DNA of 64,000 bases from Flavobacteria bacterium MS024-2A (GCA_905182305.1 CAJJBB010000010.1:62001-126000), one strand, 5' to 3'. Counted from the first letter of the stretch, positions 55,254-64,000 are shown. Notes: generated by a model not told the origin, from the sequence alone. Made by a program: numbers and translations.

Positions 55254-55991
55254 TTAAGTGAGTAATAATTGTGTTATTAAATAATTTACCAAAATAATTA
55301 CAACACTAGTCCAAACAAAAGAAACTGTACTTGCTTTTCCAACTTCTAGGGCCCCTCCAGTCATAAAGTACCCGTGATAAGATGGTATGGTGGCTAATAT
55401 GAAAGAGAAAAATAATGTTTTAATAAATGCATATCCAACATGAAAAGGTATAAAGTCCATTTGAATACCTTCTACAAAGTCAGCACTAGAAGAAAACCCT
55501 CCGTAAACACACGCAATGTATCCTCCAAAAATTCCAAGAAACATAGAAACACATATAATAAGGGGGTATAGTGAAAGTGATATAATTTTCGGAAAAATTA
55601 AATAGTTATAGGTGTTGATACCCATTACTTCTAAAGCATCTATTTGTTCAGTAACTCTCATAGTCCCTATGCTTGAAGTGATATAAGACCCTACTTTTCC
55701 GGCCATTATAACAGAAATAAATGTTGGTGCAAATTCAAGAATTACCGATTGTCTTGTTGCAAAGCCAATCAGGTTTTTTGGAAGTAAAGGATTTTCAAGA
55801 TTAAGGGCTGTTTGAATAGCAACAACACCTCCAACAAAAAATGAAATAAATGAAACGATCCCAATAGAACCTATTATCAAGATATCAATATCCTTTAAAA
55901 TCAGCTGCTTTAGTATCCTCCACTTGGTAAATTTACCGAAAGTATTGCGCAGCATGATAAAGTATTTTCCGATATGTGTAAGGATCTTCAT
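55254..55991 (-). CDS. ABC transporter permease, MlaE-like
   Basis: 245 residues with five to six membrane helices. The MlaE/DUF140 core is visible: GGVVAIQTALNLENPLL, ILEFAPTFISVIMAGKVGSYITSSIGTMRVTEQIDALEVMGIN. It should pair with the following ATPase to move phospholipids between inner and outer membrane. A TACCTTTG -7 element and an inverted repeat lie just upstream. Confidence 0.93.
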   Translation of the reverse strand: MKILTHIGKYFIMLRNTFGKFTKWRILKQLILKDIDILIIGSIGIVSFISFFVGGVVAIQTALNLENPLLPKNLIGFATRQSVILEFAPTFISVIMAGKVGSYITSSIGTMRVTEQIDALEVMGINTYNYLIFPKIISLSLYPLIICVSMFLGIFGGYIACVYGGFSSSADFVEGIQMDFIPFHVGYAFIKTLFFSFILATIPSYHGYFMTGGALEVGKASTVSFVWTSVVIILVNYLITQLLLT

Positions 55992-55993
55992 GC

Positions 55994-56039
55994 CTTATCA
56001 AAGGTAATGTTTTTAACTAAAAATAAACTTTGATATAAG
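55994..56039. promoter_or_regulatory. inverted repeat at the mlaE-like promoter
   Basis: CTTATCAAAG (55994-56003) and CTTTGATATAAG (56028-56039) are complementary apart from a two-base insertion in the second arm. The left arm overlaps the -7 element and the presumed start of transcription. Confidence 0.35.
55999..56006 (-). promoter_or_regulatory. -7 element of the mlaE-like/mlaF-like operon
   Basis: Minus-strand TACCTTTG matches TAnnTTTG. Its last base is 8 bases before the ATG at 55991, giving a very short leader. No TTG at the -33 distance; the arm of an inverted repeat overlaps it. Confidence 0.45.
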
Positions 56040-56067
56040 CTTGAATTTCTAATCAGTTTAATAAAAG

Positions 56068-57126
56068 TTAAACTCTGTAAGTAATTGCATTAATATTCAT
56101 TCCTGCACCAACAGAAGCAAAAATGATTAAATCACCTTTTTTTATGGAGTGACCAGCATAATTTTGTTTAGAAACCAAATCAAATAACGTCGGGATTGTA
56201 GCCACTGAACTATTACCAAATTCTTGAATATTCATAGGAAGAATACCCTCTGGGGTTGGTTTTTTGTATAGACGGTAAAAGCGTTTAATAATTGCTTCAT
56301 CCATTTTTAAATTAGCTTGGTGAATGAATATTTTTGACACACTATCAATTGATTCTCCTGATGCTTCAAGGCAGGACTGAATTGCTAGTGGAACTTTATT
56401 TAAAGCAAATTCATATACTTTTCTACCATACATTTTAATGTATTTTTTACCCTTTCCTAAATTGTTTGAGGGGCCATAAAAAATGAATTCTGCTTCTCCC
56501 TCTGAGGTGTATGTTACAGTTTTGTGTGAAAGAATTCCTCCTTGGTCATTAGTTTCTTCAATTATAGTGACTCCAGCGCCATCTGCGTAAATCATAGAAT
56601 CTCTGTCACTATGATCAAGAACGCGTGAAAGTGTGTCAGCACCAATAACCATGCATTTTTTTGCCATCCCAGCTTTGATAAATGCTTTAGCCTGGATTAC
56701 CCCTTCTAACCAACCGGGACATCCAAATAAAATGTCATATGCAACGCATTCAGGATTTTTTATTTTTAAACCAGCCTTTAGTTTAGAAGCTAAACTAGGC
56801 AGTGTGTCTACTTGATTTGAGTTTAAAGCTATATCACCAACATTGTGAGCGAAAATAATATAGTCAATTGTTTCTGGATCAATATTTGAATCAGCGATTG
56901 CTATTTCTGCAGCTTCGATTGCAATATCAACAACAGTTTGATGGTCTTTGATATATCGTCTTTGATCAATACCAGTAATTGCTTTGAATTTTTCAATGAT
57001 TTCTATATTAGGATTATCAATTGGCAATCCAGATGCATCAAAAAAGGAGTGTTTTGAAAATCCAACGTTAGGTTGAACCTTTTGTGGAATGACACTTCCC
57101 GTACCTGTAATTTTAATATTTAGCAT
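56068..57126 (-). CDS. 3-oxoacyl-ACP synthase III family protein (FabH-like)
   Basis: 352 residues of thiolase-fold KAS III. Catalytic Cys136 in ILFGCPGWLEG, His269 in IHQANLKMD, Asn305 in EFGNSSVATIP. Typical FabH proteins have about 320-330 residues and GNTSAAS at the last site; the GNSSVAT form and about 20 additional residues place it in a divergent Bacteroidota branch. It stands alone between gcvP and the Mla-like genes, not with other fatty acid genes, so a specialised condensation is possible. Substrate unknown. Confidence 0.88.
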   Translation of the reverse strand: MLNIKITGTGSVIPQKVQPNVGFSKHSFFDASGLPIDNPNIEIIEKFKAITGIDQRRYIKDHQTVVDIAIEAAEIAIADSNIDPETIDYIIFAHNVGDIALNSNQVDTLPSLASKLKAGLKIKNPECVAYDILFGCPGWLEGVIQAKAFIKAGMAKKCMVIGADTLSRVLDHSDRDSMIYADGAGVTIIEETNDQGGILSHKTVTYTSEGEAEFIFYGPSNNLGKGKKYIKMYGRKVYEFALNKVPLAIQSCLEASGESIDSVSKIFIHQANLKMDEAIIKRFYRLYKKPTPEGILPMNIQEFGNSSVATIPTLFDLVSKQNYAGHSIKKGDLIIFASVGAGMNINAITYRV

Positions 57127-57247
57127 TTATAAGTTAAAGGTATTCTTTTGATTTTTTTTTAAGTTAAAAATCATAAAAACCTTACGATGTTCATTAGTAC
57201 TATTTCTGTTCATTTTTAAAAAATCAAAGAGTATAAGGTCTTTATTA

Positions 57248-60091
57248 TTAATTATTTGAATAGGACTCAATAGGAATACAGCTACACACTAAATTACGAT
57301 CCCCATAGGCTTCGTCAACTCTTCTTACTGTTGGCCAAAATTTATTTTCTTTTACAAATTCAAGAGGAAATGCTGCTTTTTGTCTGCTGTATGGATAATC
57401 CCATTCATTTGCAGAAATCATTGCCATTGTGTGCGGTGCGTTTTTTAATAAAGTACGTTCTTTTTCCCCAGCATCAATTTCCATTCTTATAGATATCATA
57501 GCATTACAAAAGCGATCCATTTCACTCATATTTTCACTTTCAGTTGGTTCTATCATCATAGTCCCAGGTACTGGAAAAGAAACAGTAGGGGAATGAAAAC
57601 CATAATCCATTAATCTCTTAGCAATATCAACCACTTCTATACCTTGTTCTTTAAAGGGACGACAATCAATTATAAGCTCATGAGCAGCACGTCCGTTGAT
57701 GCCAGTATATAAAACACCGTAAGCACCTTCGAGACGTTTTTGTATATAATTTGCATTTAAAATTGCAATCTCAGTAGACATTTTCAATCCTTTACTCCCT
57801 AGCATTTTTATATAACCATAAGAAATTAAACATGCTAAAGCTGAACCGAATGGTGCTCCAGAAATAGCAGTAATTGCCTGCTCTCCACCAGTGGGTATTA
57901 CTGGATTTCCCGGCAAAAAAGATGTTAAATGTTTAGCCACACAGATTGGACCCACACCGGGTCCACCACCTCCATGAGGAATAGCAAAAGTTTTATGTAA
58001 ATTTAAGTGACATACATCTGCACCAATCGCTGCCGGACTGGTAAGGCCTACTTGTGCATTCATATTTGCACCATCCATATATACTTGTCCGCCACAAGCG
58101 TGAATGTGCGCCGTAATATCTTTAATTTTCACTTCAAATACTCCGTGTGTACTCGGGTATGTAATCATTAATGCAGAAAGGTTGTCTTTATGAAAAAGTG
58201 CTTTCTGATGTAAATCCTCCCAGTCAATGTTTCCATTTTTATCTGTATCTGTAACAATAACTTTCATTCCAGCCATAACAGCTGAAGCTGGATTCGTACC
58301 GTGAGCAGAAGCAGGAATTAAACAAATATTTCTATGAAAATCTTTTCTAGATTGATGGTAAGCTCTAATAACCATAAGACCAGAGTATTCTCCTTGTGCT
58401 CCAGAATTAGGTTGTAATGAAGTGGCTTCGAATCCAGTTATAATATTAAGCTGTTCGGTAAGTTGTGAAAGCATTTTTTGATACCCTTCTGCTTGATTAA
58501 TTGGGACAAAAGGATGAATTCTCCCCCAATTTGTATCACTTAACGGAAGCATTTCTGCAGCTGCATTTAACTTCATCGTACAAGAGCCCAGTGAAATCAT
58601 GGAATGATTTAATGCAAGATCTTTTCGTTCTAATGATTTAATATATCGCATCAAAGCAGTTTCAGAATGATGTGAATTAAATACAGGATGTGTTAAGAAC
58701 CTTGTCTTTCTGGTACCTAGATCAGATAAAAATTTAACATTTAATCCTTTAATCCTTAAAGGAGCTTTTTTTTCTGTAAATTGAGCAAATAGTTCAATTA
58801 TTGCATTAATATTTTCTGTAGTTGTAGTCTCGTTTATTGATATGCAGACAGTCTCCTCATTTGGGTAGTAAAAATTAATTTCTTTTTCTTCTGCTATTTT
58901 TTTAATTCTATTAGCGTCTAATTTTATTTCAAGGGTATCAAAAAAATATTTATTTATTTGGTTAATTCCTAAAGCAATTAATGCGTTATTTAATTGTATT
59001 GTTTTCTGATGAATTCTGTTAGCAATGTATTTAAGTCCTTTTGGACCATGATAGACTGCATACATTCCAGCCATGACAGCTAAGAGAACTTGTGCGGTAC
59101 AAATATTAGAGGTAGCACGATCTCTTTTAATATGTTGTTCTCTTGTTTGCAGTGCCATTCTTAGAGCAGGATTTTCATCTAAATCACGAGTTTGTCCAAT
59201 AATACGACCTGGAATATTTCTTTTATAATGTTCTTTTGTCGCAAAAAACGCAGCATGTGGCCCTCCATAACCAAGAGGAATTCCAAAGCGTTGTGTAGTG
59301 CCTACTACGACGTCTGCACCAAATTCTCCTGGAGCTTCGAGTAAAACTAAACTCATTATGTCTGCTGATACCACTGTTGAAATTTCATGAGATTTGACGA
59401 TTTCAATCCATTTTTTTAAATTTGGAATAGAGCCATGTTTTCCGGGATATTGAAAAATAGCTCCAAAAAAAGCTTCAGTAAAAAGTTGATTTTCAGTTAG
59501 TCCAACTATTAAGTGAATACCAAGAGGGGTAGCGCGAGTTTTAAGTAATGATAATGTTTGTGGTAATACATTTTCATCTACAAAAAATTGTAAAGAATTT
59601 TTTTTTTTTTGATCTCGAGTACGCGCACCAAATAACATTGTCATAGCTTCTGCAGCTGCTGTACTTTCATCTAATAGTGAGGCATTTGCAAGCTCCATTC
59701 CAGTTAGATCACAAATCATGGTTTGGAAATTAAAGAGGGCTTCTAGTCTTCCCTGAGCAATTTCAGCTTGATAAGGGGTATAAGCAGTATACCACCCCGG
59801 ATTTTCTAAAATATTACGCTGAATAACAGCTGGAGTAATTGCAGGATGATATCCTAAGCCGATGTAGGTATCATAGGCCTTGTTTTCTTTTCCTAAACTA
59901 TTTATAATTTCAGAAAATTTATGTTCACTAATTCCTTCTGGTAACGCTAAAGGTTTTTTTAGGCGGATGGTTTCTGGAATAGTTTCTTCAAGTAGTTTTT
60001 TTACTGAGGTTACGCCAATGGTAGCCAACATTTTTTTTATTTCTTCTTCGTTTGGTCCTATGTGTCTCTCAACAAAAGCGTCCGTTCTCAT
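57248..60091 (-). CDS. gcvP: glycine dehydrogenase (aminomethyl-transferring), P protein
   Basis: 947 residues, the full single-chain form (not split into GcvPA and GcvPB). It decarboxylates glycine with PLP and passes the aminomethyl group to the lipoyl H protein. FVERHIGPNEEEIKKML at the start; the PLP lysine is in NLHKTFAIPHGGGGPGVGP; EQAITAISGAPFGSAL and EPTESE late. Its promoter element is seen upstream. gcvH and gcvT are not in the window. Confidence 0.97.
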   Translation of the reverse strand: MRTDAFVERHIGPNEEEIKKMLATIGVTSVKKLLEETIPETIRLKKPLALPEGISEHKFSEIINSLGKENKAYDTYIGLGYHPAITPAVIQRNILENPGWYTAYTPYQAEIAQGRLEALFNFQTMICDLTGMELANASLLDESTAAAEAMTMLFGARTRDQKKKNSLQFFVDENVLPQTLSLLKTRATPLGIHLIVGLTENQLFTEAFFGAIFQYPGKHGSIPNLKKWIEIVKSHEISTVVSADIMSLVLLEAPGEFGADVVVGTTQRFGIPLGYGGPHAAFFATKEHYKRNIPGRIIGQTRDLDENPALRMALQTREQHIKRDRATSNICTAQVLLAVMAGMYAVYHGPKGLKYIANRIHQKTIQLNNALIALGINQINKYFFDTLEIKLDANRIKKIAEEKEINFYYPNEETVCISINETTTTENINAIIELFAQFTEKKAPLRIKGLNVKFLSDLGTRKTRFLTHPVFNSHHSETALMRYIKSLERKDLALNHSMISLGSCTMKLNAAAEMLPLSDTNWGRIHPFVPINQAEGYQKMLSQLTEQLNIITGFEATSLQPNSGAQGEYSGLMVIRAYHQSRKDFHRNICLIPASAHGTNPASAVMAGMKVIVTDTDKNGNIDWEDLHQKALFHKDNLSALMITYPSTHGVFEVKIKDITAHIHACGGQVYMDGANMNAQVGLTSPAAIGADVCHLNLHKTFAIPHGGGGPGVGPICVAKHLTSFLPGNPVIPTGGEQAITAISGAPFGSALACLISYGYIKMLGSKGLKMSTEIAILNANYIQKRLEGAYGVLYTGINGRAAHELIIDCRPFKEQGIEVVDIAKRLMDYGFHSPTVSFPVPGTMMIEPTESENMSEMDRFCNAMISIRMEIDAGEKERTLLKNAPHTMAMISANEWDYPYSRQKAAFPLEFVKENKFWPTVRRVDEAYGDRNLVCSCIPIESYSNN

Positions 60092-60108
60092 TGCGTTTTT
60101 TATTTCCT

Positions 60109-60116
60109 CAAAAATA
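60109..60116 (-). promoter_or_regulatory. -7 element of the gcvP promoter
   Basis: Minus-strand TATTTTTG matches TAnnTTTG, 17 bases before the gcvP ATG at 60091. No clear -33 TTG. No glycine riboswitch-like structure is seen, and the leader is too short to hold one. Confidence 0.5.
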
Positions 60117-60211
60117 GGATATTAAAGGGATATTTTTTAAGCTTTTATTTGAGAAATAAAAATATTTTTAAATAATCAATAACAACTATATTAAAGTTTC
60201 GATATTTACAT

Positions 60212-61027
60212 GTGAAAATTTGGTTGATTAAAGGTTTTGAATTTTATGTTAAGTCTAGTATTCACCTAGCTTTTTCAGTCACTTGCCTAGGCGGATTATC
60301 ACTTGTTGTTTCACAAGATAAAGTTTCTGAAAATGTGTTAATATTTATTTTTTTTAGCGCTCTTTTTAGTTATAATTTTATAAAATTTTCCACCTTATTT
60401 TATAACTCTCAAAAAGATAAAATTCCAAAAAGTATTTTGTTTATTTCCCTAGTAAGCTTTGTAGTTGCCTTAGGAATGCTTTTCACCTTTTCCTTTATAA
60501 TGAATGGCTTCGCTTTAATTGGGAGTATTTTGGTGGTTTTATATAGTATTTCTTTTAATGGATTCTCTAATTGGAGGAATAAAAAAGGATTGAAAATATA
60601 TTTAGTAGCTTTAAGTTGGATTTTATTAACAGTTGGGATACCACTAGCTTCAGACAGTTTTTTTTCAATAAGTTTATTTTTAAAATTGGGCTTTATACAA
60701 TTTGTGTATGTTTGGGTTGCTATATTACCTTTTGAAATTAGAGATGTTACAATTGACAGCTCTAACCTAAAAACACTTCCTCAGCAGCTAGGGATTTATA
60801 ATACTAAAATCTTAGGCATTATATTATTAGTATTGGGTGCCTTATGTTCACCATTATTTTTTGGAGCCAACAATGAAATGTTATTTTCAACCCTTTTGAT
60901 TTTTGTGCTCCTAGGAATGCTTTTGTATTATTCAGACCCCTCAAATTCTTTTTATTATACCGCCTTTTGGGTTGAAGGAATTCCGGTAGTTTGGTTGGGT
61001 AGTTATTTTTTATTTCTTTATTTTTAA
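60212..61027 (+). CDS. UbiA-like prenyltransferase family membrane protein
   Basis: 271 residues, eight or so membrane helices. Start is GTG 60212 (the overlapping ATG at 60210 reads directly into TGA). The second UbiA aspartate motif is present as EIRDVTIDSSNLKTLPQQLG near residue 175. The first NDxxD motif, expected between helices 2 and 3, is not seen; there the sequence is FSYNFIKFSTLFYNSQKD. Either the active site is altered or it is not a prenyltransferase. 12 bases before a rhodanese gene. Confidence 0.75.
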   Translation: MKIWLIKGFEFYVKSSIHLAFSVTCLGGLSLVVSQDKVSENVLIFIFFSALFSYNFIKFSTLFYNSQKDKIPKSILFISLVSFVVALGMLFTFSFIMNGFALIGSILVVLYSISFNGFSNWRNKKGLKIYLVALSWILLTVGIPLASDSFFSISLFLKLGFIQFVYVWVAILPFEIRDVTIDSSNLKTLPQQLGIYNTKILGIILLVLGALCSPLFFGANNEMLFSTLLIFVLLGMLLYYSDPSNSFYYTAFWVEGIPVVWLGSYFLFLYF

Positions 61028-61039
61028 TAAAAAAATAAA

Positions 61040-61378
61040 ATGAAAAATTTTCTTTTCCTCTTATTTATTTGTTTCACCTCACAAACATCATCTGTCAAAG
61101 TACTAGAAAAAGAGAATTTTCAAGTCTTGATGGAGCAAGAATCTCAAGTCATAGATGTTAGAACCCCAGAAGAATATGCACTGGGTTATATTAAAGGCGC
61201 AATTTTAATTGATTATAAGGCCTCAGATTTTCAAGCTAGTATTTCTGCATTAAATAGAAATGTTACTTACTTAATTTACTGCAGGTCAGGGAATCGGAGC
61301 GATAAAGCTTCTAAAATCATGGATTCCTTAGGTTTTAAAAAAATATATGACCTTAAAGGGGGGTACATGAATTGGTAG
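61040..61378 (+). CDS. exported rhodanese-domain protein
   Basis: 112 residues: signal peptide (MKNFLFLLFICFTSQTSS) and one rhodanese domain with VIDVRTPEEYALGYIKGAILIDY and the active loop YCRSGNRSDKAS, catalytic Cys81. It should transfer or bind sulfur in the periplasm; physiological acceptor unknown. Close spacing to the UbiA-like gene suggests one transcript. Confidence 0.9.
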   Translation: MKNFLFLLFICFTSQTSSVKVLEKENFQVLMEQESQVIDVRTPEEYALGYIKGAILIDYKASDFQASISALNRNVTYLIYCRSGNRSDKASKIMDSLGFKKIYDLKGGYMNW

Positions 61379-61433
61379 TTTAACTATTTTTGTTGCCTTA
61401 AAAGTTTTTCCTATAACTATTTTAATTAAGACA

Positions 61434-63449
61434 CTAAGCGAGTCCAGCTCTTCTAATCAAGGCTAGAGGGTCAGGTTTTTTTCCTCTAAAACGTTTGTAT
61501 AAAGTCATAGGGTGTTCTGTACCTCCTTTTGATAAAACATTTTCTAAGAAAGATTTTGCTGTGTTTTTATCAAAAATTCCTTTTTCAAGAAATAATTCAA
61601 AAGCATCAGCATCTAAAACTTCGGCCCATTTATAACTGTAATAACCTGCAGCATATCCACCTTGAAAAATATGCGAAAAAGCTGTGCTCATACAGCTATC
61701 AGACGGATCTTCTGTGAATTTTAGGGACTCAATTTGTCTTTTTTCATGATTTTTTACAGATTTAATTAAGTGTGCATTTTTATCATGAAATGATAGGTCT
61801 AAGTAGGCAAAGCTAAGTTGTCTTAAGGTTTGGAGTCCTTGTTGAAAGTAAGCAGCTTTCTTAATTTTATCTATGAATTTTCTTGGAATTACTTCATTAG
61901 TTTCATAATGTTTTGCAAATAAGGCTAATGCCTCTGGTTGGTAACACCAATTTTCCATAATTTGACTTGGCAATTCTACAAAATCCCAATAAACACTTGT
62001 ACCGCTTAAGCCACTATAATTAGTATTTGCAAGTATACCATGAAGTGCATGTCCGAATTCATGAAATAGTGTAGTTACTTCTTGGAAGGTAAGTAAAGAG
62101 GGTTGAGTTTTTGTAGGTATTGAAAAATTGCATACAATCGATACATGTGGTCTTTGTGAGATATTTTGGGATTTATAACTGGTCATCCAAGCACCATTTC
62201 TCTTTCCTGGACGCGGAAAAAAATCTGTGTACAGAAGCGCATGAAATTTTCCTTCTTTATGCACTTCATAGACCTTTACCTCATCATGATATGGATCTAC
62301 TTCTTTATTTACAATAAAACTTAAGCCATAAAGTTTTTTCACAATTATAAATAAACCATCTAATACTTTTTCTAATTGGAAGTATGGTTTTAACAATTGT
62401 TCATCAAGGCCTAGTGTTGCTTTTTTTAATTTTTCTGCAACGAAAGTAGTATCCCATTTTTCCAGAACCTTTATATCCAGGTGTTCCTTTGCAAAAGTAG
62501 CCATAGTATTCCACTCATTTTTTGCAGCAGGATGCACTTTTTCACTTAAATCATCTAAAAAGGATTTCACATTTTTTTCAGATTGTGCCATGCGTTCTTC
62601 AAGAACAAATGCAGCATGTGATTTATAGCCAAGTAGTTTTGCACGTGTTTGACGTAGTTTGATGATTTTAAGAATAATAGCTGAATTATTATTTTCATTC
62701 TTTTGAAATCCTCTTTTACTAAAAGCACCATTTAGTTTTTTACGCAATGCCCTGTTTTCTGCATAGGACATAAAAGGAACATAACTTGGATAATCAAGAG
62801 TAAAGAGCCATCCTTTTTTCTTTTTCTCCTCTGCCATATTTCTTGCCATTTCAATAACATTATCAGGCAACCCTCTGAGGTCTAACTTGTTTTCGATATG
62901 TAAGTAATATGCTTGGGTATCAGCCAGTACATGTTCACCAAAACTTAGACTTAATTGAGCTAATTTACTGTCTATAACCCGCAATTTTTCTTTTTCATCA
63001 TCATTTAAAAGTGCACCATTTCTAACAAAACTTTTATATTCTTTTTCAAGTAATGTTAATTGTTCTCGAGATAGAGACTCCTTGATATCATTTTCGTATA
63101 AAAAGTTAATACGCTTAAATAGTTTTTTGTTTAAACGGATATCATTTTGAAAACGAGTTAACAGAGGAGCTGCATCTTGTGCAATTTTTTGAAATTCTTC
63201 ATTAGTTTCTGCACTGTTGATATTAAAAAGTAAACTACTATTTCTTCCAATTAGCGTACCACAATTTTCAAGTGCTTCAAGTGTATTTTTGAATGTAGGT
63301 GTTTCTTTTTGATGAGTGACAGCTTCTATTTCTTCAAGTGCTATAGCAATAGTTGATTTTATAGCTGGAATAAAGTGATGAGCTTTAATTTGATGAAATG
63401 GTGCTGATTCAAAAGGAGTTTTAAAGGAAGTTAATAATGGATTATTCAA
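61434..63449 (-). CDS. M3 family metallopeptidase (oligopeptidase A / Dcp-like)
   Basis: 671 residues, cytoplasmic (no signal peptide). The zinc motif is HEFGH from residue 463 in TLFHEFGHALHG; the third ligand glutamate follows in DFVELPSQIMENW. YSYKWAEVLDADAFELF near the end is an M3 hallmark. It hydrolyses short peptides. Four bases after purE on the same strand. Confidence 0.95.
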   Translation of the reverse strand: MNNPLLTSFKTPFESAPFHQIKAHHFIPAIKSTIAIALEEIEAVTHQKETPTFKNTLEALENCGTLIGRNSSLLFNINSAETNEEFQKIAQDAAPLLTRFQNDIRLNKKLFKRINFLYENDIKESLSREQLTLLEKEYKSFVRNGALLNDDEKEKLRVIDSKLAQLSLSFGEHVLADTQAYYLHIENKLDLRGLPDNVIEMARNMAEEKKKKGWLFTLDYPSYVPFMSYAENRALRKKLNGAFSKRGFQKNENNNSAIILKIIKLRQTRAKLLGYKSHAAFVLEERMAQSEKNVKSFLDDLSEKVHPAAKNEWNTMATFAKEHLDIKVLEKWDTTFVAEKLKKATLGLDEQLLKPYFQLEKVLDGLFIIVKKLYGLSFIVNKEVDPYHDEVKVYEVHKEGKFHALLYTDFFPRPGKRNGAWMTSYKSQNISQRPHVSIVCNFSIPTKTQPSLLTFQEVTTLFHEFGHALHGILANTNYSGLSGTSVYWDFVELPSQIMENWCYQPEALALFAKHYETNEVIPRKFIDKIKKAAYFQQGLQTLRQLSFAYLDLSFHDKNAHLIKSVKNHEKRQIESLKFTEDPSDSCMSTAFSHIFQGGYAAGYYSYKWAEVLDADAFELFLEKGIFDKNTAKSFLENVLSKGGTEHPMTLYKRFRGKKPDPLALIRRAGLA

Positions 63450-63453
63450 GGAG

Positions 63454-63939
63454 TCATTTTTTTAATTGTTCACTGTTTTTTAACACTTTATTCTTCAGAC
63501 TTTCTTTATATAAAACTATTTTATTAAGCACTTTTTCATCACTACTTCCAATAATTTGAGCAGCTAATATTCCAGCATTTTTAGCTCCATTTAGCGCTAC
63601 TGTCGCAACTGGAACACCTCCAGGCATTTGAAGAATTGAAAGAATACTATCCCATCCGTCAATCGAATTACTGGATTTTATGGGAACTCCAATAACTGGA
63701 AGAGGGGTAAGTGAGGCAATCATACCTGGAAGGTGGGCAGCACCTCCAGCTCCAGCAATTATAACCTTGAGACCTCTTTTGTGGGCTTGCGTACCATAGC
63801 TCACCATTTTTTCAGGTGTCCTGTGTGCAGATACGATATCTACTTCAACTGTAATGTTTAATTCTTTTAAGAAAGCAATAGCTTCTTCCATTACCGGAAG
63901 ATCTGATTGGCTGCCCATTATTATCCCTACTTTTATCAT
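63454..63939 (-). CDS. purE: N5-carboxyaminoimidazole ribonucleotide mutase
   Basis: 161 residues, class I PurE. MGSQSDLPVMEEA and VSAHRTPEKMVSYG form the active site; AGAGGAAHLPGMIASLTPLPVIGVP and DSILSILQMPGGVPVATV are diagnostic. It moves the carboxylate from N5 to C4 in purine synthesis. Its ATG is one base after the stop of the gene upstream, probably purK. Confidence 0.96.
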   Translation of the reverse strand: MIKVGIIMGSQSDLPVMEEAIAFLKELNITVEVDIVSAHRTPEKMVSYGTQAHKRGLKVIIAGAGGAAHLPGMIASLTPLPVIGVPIKSSNSIDGWDSILSILQMPGGVPVATVALNGAKNAGILAAQIIGSSDEKVLNKIVLYKESLKNKVLKNSEQLKK

Positions 63940-63940
63940 A

Positions 63941-64000
63941 TTATTTTGTAATTACTTCAATAGTTTCTTTTACATATTCTGCAATCTCACGAGCAGTTTT
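63941..64000 (-). CDS. purK: C-terminal end of a probable purK
   Basis: Only the last 19 codons are in the window, ending KTAREIAEYVKETIEVITK and TAA at 63943-63941. The stop is one base before the purE ATG. PurK (N5-CAIR synthetase) provides the substrate of PurE, commonly stands directly upstream, and ends with a similar helix of the K-A-R-x-I-A type. The call rests mainly on position. Confidence 0.5.
   Translation of the reverse strand, partial: KTAREIAEYVKETIEVITK

Noticed and set aside
57127-57247. Separated arms ACCTTA and TAAGGT in the gap after gcvP
   Set aside because: About 50 bases lie between the arms and only 6 bases pair, so a terminator is not convincing.
1-64000. Search by eye for CRISPR arrays, tRNA or rRNA genes, insertion sequences, prophage, toxin-antitoxin or defence genes
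   Set aside because: No regularly spaced repeats, cloverleaf, transposase, integrase, restriction or nuclease-effector genes are seen; neighbouring genes are housekeeping and intact.

Overview
The window is an ordinary, densely packed chromosomal segment of an AT-rich Bacteroidota genome, almost certainly a (probably marine) member of Flavobacteriia. Evidence seen in the sequence: gliding/type IX secretion genes (gldJ, porV, a T9SS plug-domain protein), a Na+-translocating NADH:quinone reductase operon with its own FMN transferase, many small families typical of Flavobacteriaceae (DUF6702, DUF1573, DUF2147, DUF4212, LUD-domain protein beside ftsH), and promoters of the Bacteroidota type (TTG, about 19 bases, TAnnTTTG) instead of the E. 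coli sigma-70 type. About 69 protein genes are seen, two of them cut by the window edges. No rRNA, tRNA, CRISPR array, insertion sequence, prophage or integrase is recognisable.

Layout. 1-5431: an aminotransferase (cut) and a fatty acid desaturase on the minus strand, rsmG on plus, then pruA, apaG and the T9SS plug protein on minus. 5600-12887: plus-strand operon nqrABCDEF, a 119-residue conserved protein, and apbE, which attaches FMN to NqrB and NqrC. 12899-16563: minus-strand chain gpmI, thioredoxin-like lipoprotein, map, methyltransferase, with 4-base overlaps at two of its three junctions. 16654-18038: rsgA and dtd. 18042-20796: murB, an aminotransferase and a DUF1573 protein. 20910-23540: valS. 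23537-27931: minus-strand rsfS, ftsH, LUD protein, cdsA, psd. 27990-33929: birA, pyrE, a Nudix hydrolase, coaD, ddl, a PASTA protein, an RluD-type pseudouridine synthase, yaaA. 34055-40518: a VanY-type peptidase, GNAT, a three-gene envelope set ending in an M1 peptidase, tatA, an O-methyltransferase, a flavin reductase. 40556-41774: a small patch of short, weakly conserved envelope genes. 41907-45804: acetate module DUF4212, Na+/solute symporter, acs. 45808-50470: small lipoprotein, murF, gldJ, porV. 50571-54489: pdhA, pdhC (pdhB absent), SDR, SprT-like. 54498-64000: MlaF/MlaE-like ABC transporter, FabH-like synthase, gcvP, UbiA-like membrane protein plus rhodanese, M3 peptidase, purE, and a probable purK end.

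Working together. The Nqr operon makes a sodium gradient that the acetate symporter can use, and Acs then activates the acetate. psd and cdsA make phospholipid; murB, murF and ddl make cell wall precursors; GldJ, PorV and the plug protein serve type IX secretion and gliding.

No stretch above 300 bases lacks a gene. The longest gap is the gldJ/porV divergent region (49085-49288). I found no convincing undescribed system. The most interesting points are an apparent -1 frame break at the 5' end of rsmG on a TTTCCCT heptamer, the uncharacterised gene between nqrF and apbE, a terminator-like hairpin directly before murF, operator-like palindromes before the acetate operon, gldJ and valS, and a possibly leaderless pyrE.
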